Below are positions 39,734-49,501 of a stretch of DNA of 64,000 nt, piece by piece (the stretch's first letter is position 1; the number at the start of each line of letters is the position of its first letter). Where the stretch lies: NCBI GenBank assembly GCA_024637035.1, contig JAGXFW010000023.1:62001-126000 (forward strand), written 5' to 3'. The stretch comes from Actinomycetes bacterium. Lineage in GTDB: Bacteria > Actinomycetota > Thermoleophilia > RBG-16-64-13. A program made the translations under genes and the position numbers. The notes under the pieces were generated by a model, which searched no databases, was not told where the DNA came from, and saw only the letters and a list, made by a program, of their open reading frames with translations.

Positions 39734-40243
39734 CTACGCCTTCCGCGCCCACTTGAGTGCCTCGAACTGGCCGGAGACCTTCTCCATCAGCTCGGGGAGG
39801 CCGCCCTCGTACTCGAGTGACTTGAGTTTGGCGTCTGCGCCTGCGGGGTCGAGCTTCCCTGCATGCACATCCCTGATGACGCTCAAGTCCGCAGCCACCT
39901 TCGGCGGCAGGTCGCTCACTTCGTAGCCCTGCATATCGTAGCCCTTCCGCACGTCGTCGAGCGAGTGGGCCGCCTTGCCCGCCTGGGCGTAGGCGTCGAG
40001 GGTGTTGCCCTGGTTGTGGGAGGCGAGGACCTTGGTCTCGTAGGACGTGCCGTAGCCCTTGGGATCGAGCAAGGTCGATCTGCCGGCCTTGACCATGTCG
40101 GCGTTGGGCGTGATCTGCGTCTTCTCCCATCGACCGGTCTTCTCGTTGTATATCTTCGCCTGATCGACCATGTCGACGGGCGCCTCGGCGTGGTGAGCAT
40201 CGGTGGCGAGCTGCTGGCGGTCGCTGGCCCACTTCTTGGCACC
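39734..40243 (-). pseudogene. Orphan copy of the C-terminal cassette of the 1359-aa protein (5'-truncated)
   Basis: AKKWASDRQQLATDAHHAEAPVDMVDQAKIYNEKTGRWEKTQITPNADMV...GGLPELMEKVSGQFEALKWARKA, closely matching the 41201..45280 C-terminus. Confidence 0.75.
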
Positions 40244-40249
40244 TTCCAG

Positions 40250-41175
40250 TTGGCGGCTCTTCGCGCCGGACCTATGGCGGCTACGACGCCGGCCACGACG
40301 GCGAGGCCGAAGCACGCGGCCATCTGCAGCGCGGGGAAGACGAAAGTACCGAGGCCTTGGTCGGCAAGAGAGACGATCACCGCGTAGCCAAGAGCGGTAC
40401 CCAGGCCGATGCCGAGCACGGTGCCGAAGAGGGAGGTCATGATCGCTTCCCAGCGGACCATCCGCCGCACCTGCCGACGACCCATGCCGACCGCCCGCAG
40501 CAGACCGATCTCGCGCGTGCGCTCGAGGGTGGTGAGGGCCAGGGTATTGGCGATACCGACCACCGCTATCACCACGGCCAGTCCGAGAAGTCCCGAGAAC
40601 AAGGCCAGCATCTGATCGACCTGCCGGATCGCCACCTGGGCCAGTTCGGAGGCTGTGTTGACCGCGATGCTGGGGAAGTCGGCCAAGGCCGCTTCCGCCG
40701 CCGCCTTGCCTTCCTCCAGAGTCACCCCGGGAGCCAGTGTCACGAGTGCCACCGCGGTCTCCGTACTCGTGAAGTGCTCGTCGTAGGCGGCAACGCTGAT
40801 GATGTAGGTGCCGATGCTGTTGTCGTCGATGGTACCGACGACGGTCAGCGACCCCGTGCCCTCAGGGAAGTACACCGCGTCGATGGTGCCGGGGTCCACA
40901 GCCGACAGTCCCACGACCTCTCCGCCCACTTGGGCCTCGCCCCCGTAGATGGGCGAGATGCGCTCGACCTGGGGAAGGGCGGCGATATCGTCGAGCGCCG
41001 CGGCCGGCACGCCTGAGTACATGTTGCTGGAGCGGAGGCTCAGGTCGATCGCCGTGACGCCATCGACAGCATCGACCAGCGAGGCCTTGACAGAGGCCCC
41101 GAAGATCGACACGAAGGCCACCAACGCCACGCCTATCATCAACGCCGACGCGGTCGCGGCGGTGCGCCGGCACCG
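40250..41175 (-). pseudogene. FtsX/MacB-type ABC permease, C-terminal half only, abutted by cassette sequences on both sides
   Basis: RRTAATASALMIGVALVAFVSIFGASVKASL...TLERTREIGLLRAVGMGRRQVRRMVRWEAIMTSLFGTVLGIGLG...AIGPARRAA, then frame runs into cassette DNA. Confidence 0.75.
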
Positions 41176-41200
41176 CGGGAGCGGCCGCAGTCGGCTCGCC

Positions 41201-44200
41201 TTACGCCTTCCTCGCCCACTTGAGACCGGCGAACTGACCGGACACCTTCTCCATGAAGTCCGGCAGGCCGCCGTCGTACTTCAGGTCCTTGAGGCGCGCG
41301 TCGGCCTCGGCCGGGGTGAGTTTGCCGGTCTGCACGTCCTTGATCACCTGCATACCGGCGTTGATCTTGGGCGGCAGCTTTTTGATCTCGTATTGCTGGT
41401 CGCCGTACCCGCGACGCACTTTCTCCAGATAGGTCACCGCCTTGTCCGCCTGTTTGAACGCGTCGAGGTGGTTGCCCTCGTGATAGGCCGCGGCGATCTT
41501 TGTCTCCAATGTCTTCCCGTAGCCGTCGGGATCGAGCAGTGTGGACCTACCCAGCATGACCAGGTCGGCGTTGGGCGTGATCTGGGTCTTCTCCCACGTG
41601 CGAGTCTTCTTGTTGTAGATCATCGCCTGGTCGGCCATGTCCACGCTCGCCTCGCCGTGATGCATGTCCGTGGCGATCTGTTGACGGTCGACCGCCCATT
41701 TCTTCGCACCTGCCGGGTCGGTGGGCCCTCCGGTCTCGCCTGCGAAGATCTCGGCGCTCTTGCCCGCCCACTTCTCCTTCTTGAACTCGATGAAGCGCTC
41801 GCAGTTGGTCTCCGGGTCGACGGTGACGTAGCCGGCGCGGTAGTCGCGATCGATACCGTCGGGCGTGCCGAAGGTGCGCACGTCGATCTTCTTGCCCTCG
41901 GCTTCGGGCACGTTCTTCTTGATCCACTCCTTGAGCTTCTGGTCGTGGCTCTCGTAGATCTTCGCGCGCGTCTCGTGGAGCTTGGCCCAGGCTTCGGGGT
42001 GGTCCGCCTTGAGCTTACGCATGGCGTCAGGGTCGCCCATGATCCGCTCGGTGGTCGCTATGTCGACAGGCTTGCCGCCCTCGGTCGCGGCTGCGATCTC
42101 GGCGGCCATCGCGTCGGCACGCGACTTCGGCGTGCCCTTGCGCGTGTGGGGCGTGGGCTTCTCAGGCGTGTCGGGCTGCTTCTCCGGTGCATCCGGCGCC
42201 TTCTCAGGCGCGTCGGGCTGCTTCTTGGTGTCGGCATCCGGCTGCTTGGGCGCATCCGGAGCGTCGGCTGCTGCCGGCTTCTTCGCCGGGCCGTCGGATG
42301 CCCCTGGCTTCTTGGGAGTCGTGCCCGGATCGGGAGCACCGGGCTTGGCGGCGGGCTTGTTCGGCCCTGGGGCGCCACCCGTTCCACGCACGGCTTTCAG
42401 GTGCGCGATGTGGCTCAGGAACATGATGAGCCCCTCGTCGCGAAGCTGCTTGCCTACGTTCTTTATCGCGTTCGTCACCGACATTTTCGGGTCGTTGTAG
42501 AGCTCCTTGGCGAAGTAGTAGGCGATGAAGAGCGCCCAGCCGATCGCCTTCTTCTCGCCGGAGAGCTTGGAAAGCACGTCCGGGTCGGTCAGGAGTCCCT
42601 CGGCGGTCCCGCTGAACATACTGGTCTGCGAGACGAGCCAGTCCTCGAGCGATCCGCCGGCGAGCCACGTCTCCATGGCCGAGACAAGCATCGGCTTGAG
42701 CATGCTGATCGCGATCGAACCCACGACTCCCAGGTACGTGCCACTGGCCACTCCGAAGGCGATGTCCCCGCACCACGAGACCCAGTCCAGCGTGTCCTCG
42801 ATCTGCTGGATCCACCAGCCCGTGTCCATGTACTCGTGCGCCTTCTGGAGGAGCTGGGTCTCCGCGAAGTCCCCGATTTGCCTGCGCATCTTGTAGAGAC
42901 CCTCGGCGCCCATCGTCAGCGAGCGTTCGTTCACGAGCGTGTACAGGCGCTCCTGGTACTCGAACGGTACGTACTGGTAGATGGTGTCGCGGCAGCGGTC
43001 GAGCTCGATCTGCCACATGTCCGAGAACGGCTCGGTGTTCACACCAAGGAGCCGCAGCGGCACGAGTGCCGAGAACGCGGGCTCGTCGCGACCGGGCACG
43101 CTCGCGAGCAGGGTGGCAGGGAGCACTTCGCCGCCGGTCGGGAGCTTGCGCTCGATCGCCACGGCGAACGTGGCGCTCGGGACGTTGAGTACCCGCACTC
43201 CGGCGGGCGTGATCACGAGGCCGCCCGACTTGAGTCCCGCATACCCCGGCGTTCCCTCCTCGCCGCCGATCTCGAGGAGCGCTTGCTGTGCGAGTCCGAT
43301 GTCGGGTGCGATCTCCCCGGTCGCGGGGTCGCGCACGAACACCCGCAGGTCGATGTCGGCAGGTGTCGCGCTGCCGTCCGCTTTCAGGTTGAACGCGCCG
43401 GTCGACGGGTCGACGTTCGTCCGGTCGACGAAGAGTCCCTCCTGGGTGACGATCACCGTCACCTGCCGACGAAGCGGCTCGAAGCCGTCAGCGGTGGCCA
43501 CGACGACGAGTGTCGAAGAGGTCTCGGGGCGTGTCGGGTCCAGGGTGTCTCTCGCGTTTTCGGTGATGGTGAGCGTGGCGGTAGCCGGGCCGGTCGACAC
43601 GATGTCGGGCACGGCGATCAGGCGCGACCCTTCGCGCCACTCGGTCTCGAACTGCCAGGTGGCGCCGGCCGAGTTGGTGATCCACACGCTGACCTCGGTG
43701 CTGATGCCCGAATCGGCGGCAAGCGTCACGTGGTCCGGCTGTGCGTCAATCTCGGGCATGCGCGCCAGCTCGACGGTGACGACCTCGGTGATGACGCGCT
43801 CGCCGACCTGCGCGCTCACGCGTATAGTCGCGCTCTCGGGAGGCTGCACGATGCTCGTCGGGTCGGGCTGCGAGGCGACGACCGTCACTGCGCGGCCGCC
43901 CTCGTAGTCGGCGGGTGCGGAGATATCGAGCCACTCGGAGTCCTCGGCGAACGTGATCGTGGCCTGTGCAGCGGCGGGGTCGACCACCTCGGCATCCCCG
44001 CCAAGGAGTTCGACCGTCGCGACGAGCGTCAGCGAGTGCTCGCCATGTGTGCGCAGCGGCACGCCGGCCGGCTGGAGGCGCGTCACGATACGGCTCTCAC
44101 CGGCGGTCACCACCGGCACCGAAGCCGACGTGCCGCCGAGGGCGGCGGTGGCCTCGATGGTGATGGCCGCACCGAGCGCGATCGCGTCTGTCTGCCACAC

Positions 44201-45280
44201 GGAGGTCGTGAGTGTGCCGTACGCGGTCGGGGGCTGGGCGGCGACGCCGGCGGGGACGTGCAGGACGATCGCCGCCTCGGAGGCGGGCTCGTAGCTGCGG
44301 TTCGGCAGCACGCGGAACGCAGTCACCGTCAGCGTTGCCGGATTCGTCTCGCTCACGGTGAGCCTGGCCGAGGAGAGCTGGAGCACGTAGCCTACCGGCT
44401 GGTCCGGCGGCGGCTCCTCTTCGCCCTTTTTCGCACGAGCACTAGCCGCGGCTCCGGCCATCGCGATTGCCGCCGCAGCCACGGCGGCGACGCCGCCGAG
44501 GACGGTGCGCCACGGCGAGCTTTCGCCGCCGGTGTCGCCGGGAACGTCCGTGCCAGCGCTCGTCCCATCGAGCGGGTAGAACTTGAGCGATGCGAGGATC
44601 GACTCGACATCGGCGGTGATCGGGTCGAGCTGGTAGCCGTAGTGCTCACCCGACGTTGTGCCCGGATCCTCCGACCAGCTCACGGCGGAGAGCGCGGTGA
44701 CGAGGATCCCGCTGTCGCTTCCTGCAGGGATCCAGTAGATCCAGGTGTTGCCGTACTCCGCTTCCGTGTGCCTATCCACGTACTCGAGTCGGACGGTCGA
44801 ACGGTTCACGTACGCTTCGAGGCCCCCGAGCGTTGTCTTCTGCGCTCCCTCCCAGACGCGCAAGGAGGGGTCGTCCACGGTTCGGAACAGGTAGTCCTCA
44901 CCCGTGTCCACCTCCGATGAGCGTGCGGCGAAGTCCTCGAACGAGGTGAACGGTGTGCAGTACTTGTCGTCCGAGTACCCGCGTCCAACGACCCTAGCTC
45001 TGACCTCGCCCGGCCCGCGCCAATCGAGGCCGTTGTGGCCGTCGGCGCCAAACAGCTGAACTGCGCTGAAGTAGGGATCGTTGAGGAGGTTCTCGTCGAT
45101 GACGTACCAGCCGTCGGACTGGCTGTCACTCCCGTCCGCCTCTTTCGGCACCTTGTAATCGGAGACGAGCAGGCTCCCCCAGGCGAATGCGACCGCCGGA
45201 AGCAGCAGCAGCGACACAAGGGTGATGAGCATTCCCCCCGCTGCGATACGGCGGGCAAGGGTACGTCGGGAACTGCGCAT
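41201..45280 (-). CDS. Large (1359 aa) secreted/membrane modular protein with Ig-like-looking middle region, AP/KP/PD-rich linker and polymorphic-toxin-like C-terminal cassette
   Basis: Signal/TM ML..LVSLLLLPAVAFA; TM AVAAAAIAMAGAAASA; linker PDAPEKAPDAPEKQPDTPEKPTPHTRKG; C-terminal cassette ending GLKWARKA. Confidence 0.75.
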   Translation of the reverse strand: MRSSRRTLARRIAAGGMLITLVSLLLLPAVAFAWGSLLVSDYKVPKEADGSDSQSDGWYVIDENLLNDPYFSAVQLFGADGHNGLDWRGPGEVRARVVGRGYSDDKYCTPFTSFEDFAARSSEVDTGEDYLFRTVDDPSLRVWEGAQKTTLGGLEAYVNRSTVRLEYVDRHTEAEYGNTWIYWIPAGSDSGILVTALSAVSWSEDPGTTSGEHYGYQLDPITADVESILASLKFYPLDGTSAGTDVPGDTGGESSPWRTVLGGVAAVAAAAIAMAGAAASARAKKGEEEPPPDQPVGYVLQLSSARLTVSETNPATLTVTAFRVLPNRSYEPASEAAIVLHVPAGVAAQPPTAYGTLTTSVWQTDAIALGAAITIEATAALGGTSASVPVVTAGESRIVTRLQPAGVPLRTHGEHSLTLVATVELLGGDAEVVDPAAAQATITFAEDSEWLDISAPADYEGGRAVTVVASQPDPTSIVQPPESATIRVSAQVGERVITEVVTVELARMPEIDAQPDHVTLAADSGISTEVSVWITNSAGATWQFETEWREGSRLIAVPDIVSTGPATATLTITENARDTLDPTRPETSSTLVVVATADGFEPLRRQVTVIVTQEGLFVDRTNVDPSTGAFNLKADGSATPADIDLRVFVRDPATGEIAPDIGLAQQALLEIGGEEGTPGYAGLKSGGLVITPAGVRVLNVPSATFAVAIERKLPTGGEVLPATLLASVPGRDEPAFSALVPLRLLGVNTEPFSDMWQIELDRCRDTIYQYVPFEYQERLYTLVNERSLTMGAEGLYKMRRQIGDFAETQLLQKAHEYMDTGWWIQQIEDTLDWVSWCGDIAFGVASGTYLGVVGSIAISMLKPMLVSAMETWLAGGSLEDWLVSQTSMFSGTAEGLLTDPDVLSKLSGEKKAIGWALFIAYYFAKELYNDPKMSVTNAIKNVGKQLRDEGLIMFLSHIAHLKAVRGTGGAPGPNKPAAKPGAPDPGTTPKKPGASDGPAKKPAAADAPDAPKQPDADTKKQPDAPEKAPDAPEKQPDTPEKPTPHTRKGTPKSRADAMAAEIAAATEGGKPVDIATTERIMGDPDAMRKLKADHPEAWAKLHETRAKIYESHDQKLKEWIKKNVPEAEGKKIDVRTFGTPDGIDRDYRAGYVTVDPETNCERFIEFKKEKWAGKSAEIFAGETGGPTDPAGAKKWAVDRQQIATDMHHGEASVDMADQAMIYNKKTRTWEKTQITPNADLVMLGRSTLLDPDGYGKTLETKIAAAYHEGNHLDAFKQADKAVTYLEKVRRGYGDQQYEIKKLPPKINAGMQVIKDVQTGKLTPAEADARLKDLKYDGGLPDFMEKVSGQFAGLKWARKA

Positions 45281-45967
45281 CTAGGACCGCCTCCTCAGGG
45301 CCACTGAGGCCGTCTTGAGTGCCATGATGAGCGCCGAGCCTGTCGCGATCGCCATTGGCAGCAGCGAGAGGAGCGGTGCCCCGTCAGCGAGACCGCCAAC
45401 GAGTATCCCGCCGAGCGAGACCACCTGCACGAGCGCGGTAATGAGCGAGACGGCGCCGGTGATACCGCGCAGGGCGCCGCTCTTGGTGCCAGTGATCAAT
45501 GCGTCGAATCCGCCGATCGTGGTCTGCCGGGCCCCCACCCAGGACTCTCCCGAAGGGCTGCTCTGTTCCTGGGTGTTGTACCAGACCACAGCCGAACGCG
45601 CGGCGAAGTCGTCGTACGAAGTGAAGAGGAGATCCCCGGTAGGGAACAGATGCACGTTGGGGAGCTCTCCAGGCCGCACGGCCATGATGTAGACCTCGCC
45701 GTACGCCGTCCAGCCGAAGACGTTCTCGTCACTCGCCGAATACTGGATCCAGACTGGATCAGGCCCATCTTCTATGACCCTCCAACCGTCGGGAGCGTCA
45801 TACGAGATCGACTCGATGTCGGCAGCGAACGCGGCTCCCGGCGGGGCGAGGAGCGCCGTGAGGCAGACGAGAATCAACGCAGCGGCCAAGAGGCGGGCGA
45901 GAGCAGGGCGGTCGTCCCGGCCGCGATTCGCCAGAGGGCTGGACGCGAGCCGACGGCCCCGCATCAC
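45281..45967 (-). CDS. Secreted/membrane protein sharing N-terminal domain with the 1359-aa protein and C-terminal TM module with the next gene
   Basis: TSYDDFAARSAVVW...VGARQTTIGGFDALITGTKSGALRGITGAVSLITALVQVVSL...MALKTASVALRRRS. Confidence 0.65.
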   Translation of the reverse strand: MMRGRRLASSPLANRGRDDRPALARLLAAALILVCLTALLAPPGAAFAADIESISYDAPDGWRVIEDGPDPVWIQYSASDENVFGWTAYGEVYIMAVRPGELPNVHLFPTGDLLFTSYDDFAARSAVVWYNTQEQSSPSGESWVGARQTTIGGFDALITGTKSGALRGITGAVSLITALVQVVSLGGILVGGLADGAPLLSLLPMAIATGSALIMALKTASVALRRRS

Positions 45968-46623
45968 GACCCCTTCCTCAAGGCCACCGAGGCGGTCTTC
46001 ACGGCCATGACCAGCGCGGAAATCGCCGCGATCGCCATCGGTGCGAGAGCCAGAAGCGACGTGCCGTCAAGTAGCCCCCCGATGAGGGCCACTACGAGCG
46101 AAACCACCTGCACGAGCGCGGTGAGAAGCGAGACCACACCGGTGACACTCCGCAACGCGCCGCTCTTCGAGCCCGTGATCAGCGACAGGAGCGAAGTCAG
46201 CCCGCCCATCAGAAGCCGTGGGATCGCCGCCCCGAGCGCCCCCGACCCTCCGGAGACGGCCGCCACAAAGAGATCGAGCACGGCGGTGGCCGCCAACGAG
46301 AGGCCAGGCTTGCGAAGCGAGGCGCGCTGCACGGCCCGTCGGGCGGTGGGAAGAGCGGAAGTCGATAGGAACGAGCGGACGTCGAGCTGCTCTGCTCCGA
46401 CGATCGTCTTCCAGGGCAGCGCGGTCGCTACGCCGGCCACGCCCGCCGCCGCCTGGTAGCCTGCCGTAGCTTTGGAGATCGCCGCTCCGGCATCCGCGAC
46501 AAACGTGGACGCGGTCGTGGGAGCCCCCACCACCGCACGAGGCCGTCCGCAGTCCTCGCAGAAGGCCTCATCCACCCCCAGGGGCGCGCCGCATCCGATG
46601 CAGTACGAAGCCGTTCCGGCCAT
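45964..46623 (-). CDS. Zinc-ribbon membrane protein
   Basis: MAGTASYCIGCGAPLGVDEAFCEDCGRPR ribbon plus LITGSKSGALRSVTGVVSLLTALVQVVSL...MAVKTASVALRKGS. Confidence 0.7.
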   Translation of the reverse strand: MAGTASYCIGCGAPLGVDEAFCEDCGRPRAVVGAPTTASTFVADAGAAISKATAGYQAAAGVAGVATALPWKTIVGAEQLDVRSFLSTSALPTARRAVQRASLRKPGLSLAATAVLDLFVAAVSGGSGALGAAIPRLLMGGLTSLLSLITGSKSGALRSVTGVVSLLTALVQVVSLVVALIGGLLDGTSLLALAPMAIAAISALVMAVKTASVALRKGS

Positions 46624-46765
46624 GCGTCTCCCGCTGCTCCAACAAGGTTGCAGGTGCGCATAGGGCCTGACGGTCCCGCACTCGAAGTCCCACACGGGTG
46701 GCTCTGCGCGTCGCCACTCTAGAATGCCGCATCGTCTCGCGTCAAGCCCGTGTCGCGCGGGCAGT

Positions 46766-47491
46766 CTACTCCTCGCCCAGATACGCTTTGCGGACCCGCT
46801 CGTTGGTCAGGAGTTCCCTGCCCGATCCCTCGAGTACCACCTTGCCCACCTCGAGCACGTAGCCGCGATTGGCCACTGTCAGCGCCTTGGCGGCGTTCTG
46901 CTCGATCAGCAGGATAGTCATGCCCTCCGAATTGAGCCTCTCGATAGTCTCGAAGATCAGGTCGACTACGACCGGGGCCAAGCCCATCGACGGCTCGTCC
47001 AGCATGAGAAGTCTTGGCTTCGCCATCAGGGCGCGGCCCATCGCCAACATCTGCTGCTCGCCCCCGGAAAGCGTGCCGCCCTTCTGCGAACGCCGTTCCG
47101 CAAGTCGAGGAAAGAGTTCGAACACACGCTTGATGTCCCCGGCGAACTCCGCCTTGTCCTTGCGAAGATAGGCTCCCATCTCGAGGTTCTCGAGCACGGT
47201 CATGCGCGAGAATATCCGCCGTCCCTCCGGCACCTGGACGACGCCCTTGGAGGCGACGATGTTCACGCGCAGGCCTGAGATCGTCTCGCCGAACAGCTTC
47301 ACGGAGCCCATCTTGGGAGTCACCAGGCCTGAGATAGTGTTGATCGTCGTGGACTTGCCCGCCCCGTTAGCGCCGATGAGGGTGACGATCTCTCCTTCAT
47401 CTACGTGCAGGCTTATACCCTTCAAGGCCTCGATCCGGCCGTAGAAGGAGTGGATGCCCTCGACTGACAGTACTGGCTGAGGAGTCGTCAC
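46766..47491 (-). CDS. livF: Branched-chain amino acid-type ABC transporter ATP-binding protein LivF, GTG start
   Basis: LSVEGIHSFYGRIEALKGISLHVDEGEIVTLIGANGAGKSTTINTISGLV; LSGGEQQMLAMGRALM. Confidence 0.94.
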   Translation of the reverse strand: MTTPQPVLSVEGIHSFYGRIEALKGISLHVDEGEIVTLIGANGAGKSTTINTISGLVTPKMGSVKLFGETISGLRVNIVASKGVVQVPEGRRIFSRMTVLENLEMGAYLRKDKAEFAGDIKRVFELFPRLAERRSQKGGTLSGGEQQMLAMGRALMAKPRLLMLDEPSMGLAPVVVDLIFETIERLNSEGMTILLIEQNAAKALTVANRGYVLEVGKVVLEGSGRELLTNERVRKAYLGEE

Positions 47492-48279
47492 GTCGCCCTC
47501 GAAGCGGCCAGCAGCTCTTCGGCACCCTTGCCTAGATACGCCTCGATGACCTTGGGGTCTCGCTGGATCTGCGCCGGAAGGCCCTGAGCGATCAGCACAC
47601 CGAAGTCGAGTACGTAGATGCGGTCGGCTATGTCCATGACCACCTTCATGTCGTGCTCGATGAGGAAGACAGTGATGCCACGTTCGCGGATGCGCCCGAC
47701 CAACTTGGTGAGCTCGTGGCTCTCCTGCGGATTCATGCCGGCCGCCGGCTCGTCGAGCAGGAGCAGCTTCGGCTCCGTGGCCAACGCTCGAGCGATCTCG
47801 AGGCGACGCTGGTCGCCGTAGGGCAGGTTCTTCGCAAGGTCGTTCGCCTTGCCGGCGAGGCCGATGAAGCGCAGCCACTTGAGTGCCTCATCGACGGTGT
47901 GTTGCTCCTCGCGCTTGAAGCGGGGAGTGCGTAGCACCGCCTGCAACGGCCCCGCATTGGTGCGGCCATGACGGCCCACCATCACGTTCTCCAGCGCGGT
48001 CATGTTGCTGAACAAGCGGATGTTCTGGAACGTTCGGGCAACGCCGTACTCACACGCCTTGTGCTGCTTCAGCCCGCCGAGTTCGTGACCGTCGAAGACG
48101 ATCGCCCCGGACGTCGGCTTGTACACGCCCGTCATCATGTTGAAGAACGTCGTCTTGCCCGCGCCGTTGGGACCGATCAAGGCCACGATCTCGCCCGCGT
48201 CGACGTACAACGATAGATCCTCGACGGCCCTGATGCCGCCGAAATGCATCGTAGCGTTCTTGGCTTCAAAAAGTGCCAT
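47488..48279 (-). CDS. livG: Branched-chain amino acid-type ABC transporter ATP-binding protein LivG
   Basis: MALFEAKNATMHFGGIRAVEDLSLYVDAGEIVALIGPNGAGKTTFFNMMTGVY. Confidence 0.94.
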   Translation of the reverse strand: MALFEAKNATMHFGGIRAVEDLSLYVDAGEIVALIGPNGAGKTTFFNMMTGVYKPTSGAIVFDGHELGGLKQHKACEYGVARTFQNIRLFSNMTALENVMVGRHGRTNAGPLQAVLRTPRFKREEQHTVDEALKWLRFIGLAGKANDLAKNLPYGDQRRLEIARALATEPKLLLLDEPAAGMNPQESHELTKLVGRIRERGITVFLIEHDMKVVMDIADRIYVLDFGVLIAQGLPAQIQRDPKVIEAYLGKGAEELLAASRAT

Positions 48280-48301
48280 AGTGCTCGGTACCCTTCGCTC
48301 G

Positions 48302-49498
48302 CTACGAACCGTGGTCGGACGTTCGCCCTGCGTCGTCGACTTCTTCGAGAGCCTGGCTCCCATCGACGAGCAAGACGTCGTCATCGGGATGGAGTTCCCG
48401 CGCCCGCCGCTTGCTCGGGATCATGCCCTCCGGTCTGAAGGCCATCATGATCACCATCAACAGGCCGAATACGAGGAACCGGTAGTTCGTGATGCTGGAC
48501 AACGTCGTGCCGGACAGCTTCACTACCCCGGCCACCGCGAGTCCCTGGATGAGATCGGGTATGCCGCGTATCACCAGCGCACCCACGATCACCCCCGGGA
48601 TGGACCCCATGCCCCCGAGAACGACGATACATACGACGAAGACCGACTCCATGAAGATGAACGATTCGGGGCTGACGAACTGCTGCACATTCGCGAAGGT
48701 CACACCCGCCACGCCGCCGGACAGGGCGCCGATCGAGAAGGCCCAGAGCTTCTGCGTGCGGATATTCACGCCGCAAGCGGCAGCCGCGACCTCGTTCTCG
48801 CGCATGGCCGCCCAGGCCCGCCCCAGACGCGAATCGTCGAGCCGGTTGATGACCACGACCGAGATCACGATCAGTGCGAGCACGACGAAGTACCAGTAGA
48901 GGTTGGGGCTGAAGACGAAATCACCGAGAGGGGTGTCGAAGCGGACGTTCGCCTGCAACCACCTCATACCGAACGGAGCGGCCATCACTTCGACGCCACG
49001 CGGTAGACCGGCCGCGCCGTTCGTCAGGCCGAGGATGTTGTTGCTCAGGGAGATCCGGACGATCTCGCCGAACCCGAGCGTCACGATCGCCAAGTAGTCC
49101 CCCCGCAATCGCAGCACGGGGAAACCGAGCACGAGGCCGGTGACCGCCCCGGCTACCGCGCCGGGTATCAACATCACGTAGTAGGTGGCGCCGCCGAGGA
49201 CGTCGGCCGTCGCCTGCCCCAGAAGGACCCCCGCGTAGGCACCCATCGCGTAGAACGCCACGTACCCAAGATCGAGAAGACCGGCGTACCCAACCACGAT
49301 GTTCAGGCCGAGCGCCAAGAGGATCCAGATGCCTACGATGACCAGGATGCGAACAAGGAACCCCAGACCGGTCGCGGCTTGGAAGATCAACGGGATCAGG
49401 ATGATCAGTACGGCCAATCCCGCGTGAAGGACTCTCTTGTTCGCGAAGATCCCGCCGACCCCTTGCGTCGCGCGTCTGCTTATCGTCGCCCACTCCAT
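48302..49498 (-). CDS. livM: Branched-chain amino acid-type ABC transporter permease LivM
   Basis: LGLNIVVGYAGLLDLGYVAFYAMGAYAGVLL; operon position. Confidence 0.93.
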   Translation of the reverse strand: MEWATISRRATQGVGGIFANKRVLHAGLAVLIILIPLIFQAATGLGFLVRILVIVGIWILLALGLNIVVGYAGLLDLGYVAFYAMGAYAGVLLGQATADVLGGATYYVMLIPGAVAGAVTGLVLGFPVLRLRGDYLAIVTLGFGEIVRISLSNNILGLTNGAAGLPRGVEVMAAPFGMRWLQANVRFDTPLGDFVFSPNLYWYFVVLALIVISVVVINRLDDSRLGRAWAAMRENEVAAAACGVNIRTQKLWAFSIGALSGGVAGVTFANVQQFVSPESFIFMESVFVVCIVVLGGMGSIPGVIVGALVIRGIPDLIQGLAVAGVVKLSGTTLSSITNYRFLVFGLLMVIMMAFRPEGMIPSKRRARELHPDDDVLLVDGSQALEEVDDAGRTSDHGS

Positions 49499-49501
49499 CG
49501 G

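Noticed and set aside
40949-44920. 1323-aa plus-strand ORF antisense to the 1359-aa gene
   Set aside because: Arg/His/Leu/Val-rich composition with no recognisable domains; arises from high GC3 on the opposite strand of a long coding gene.
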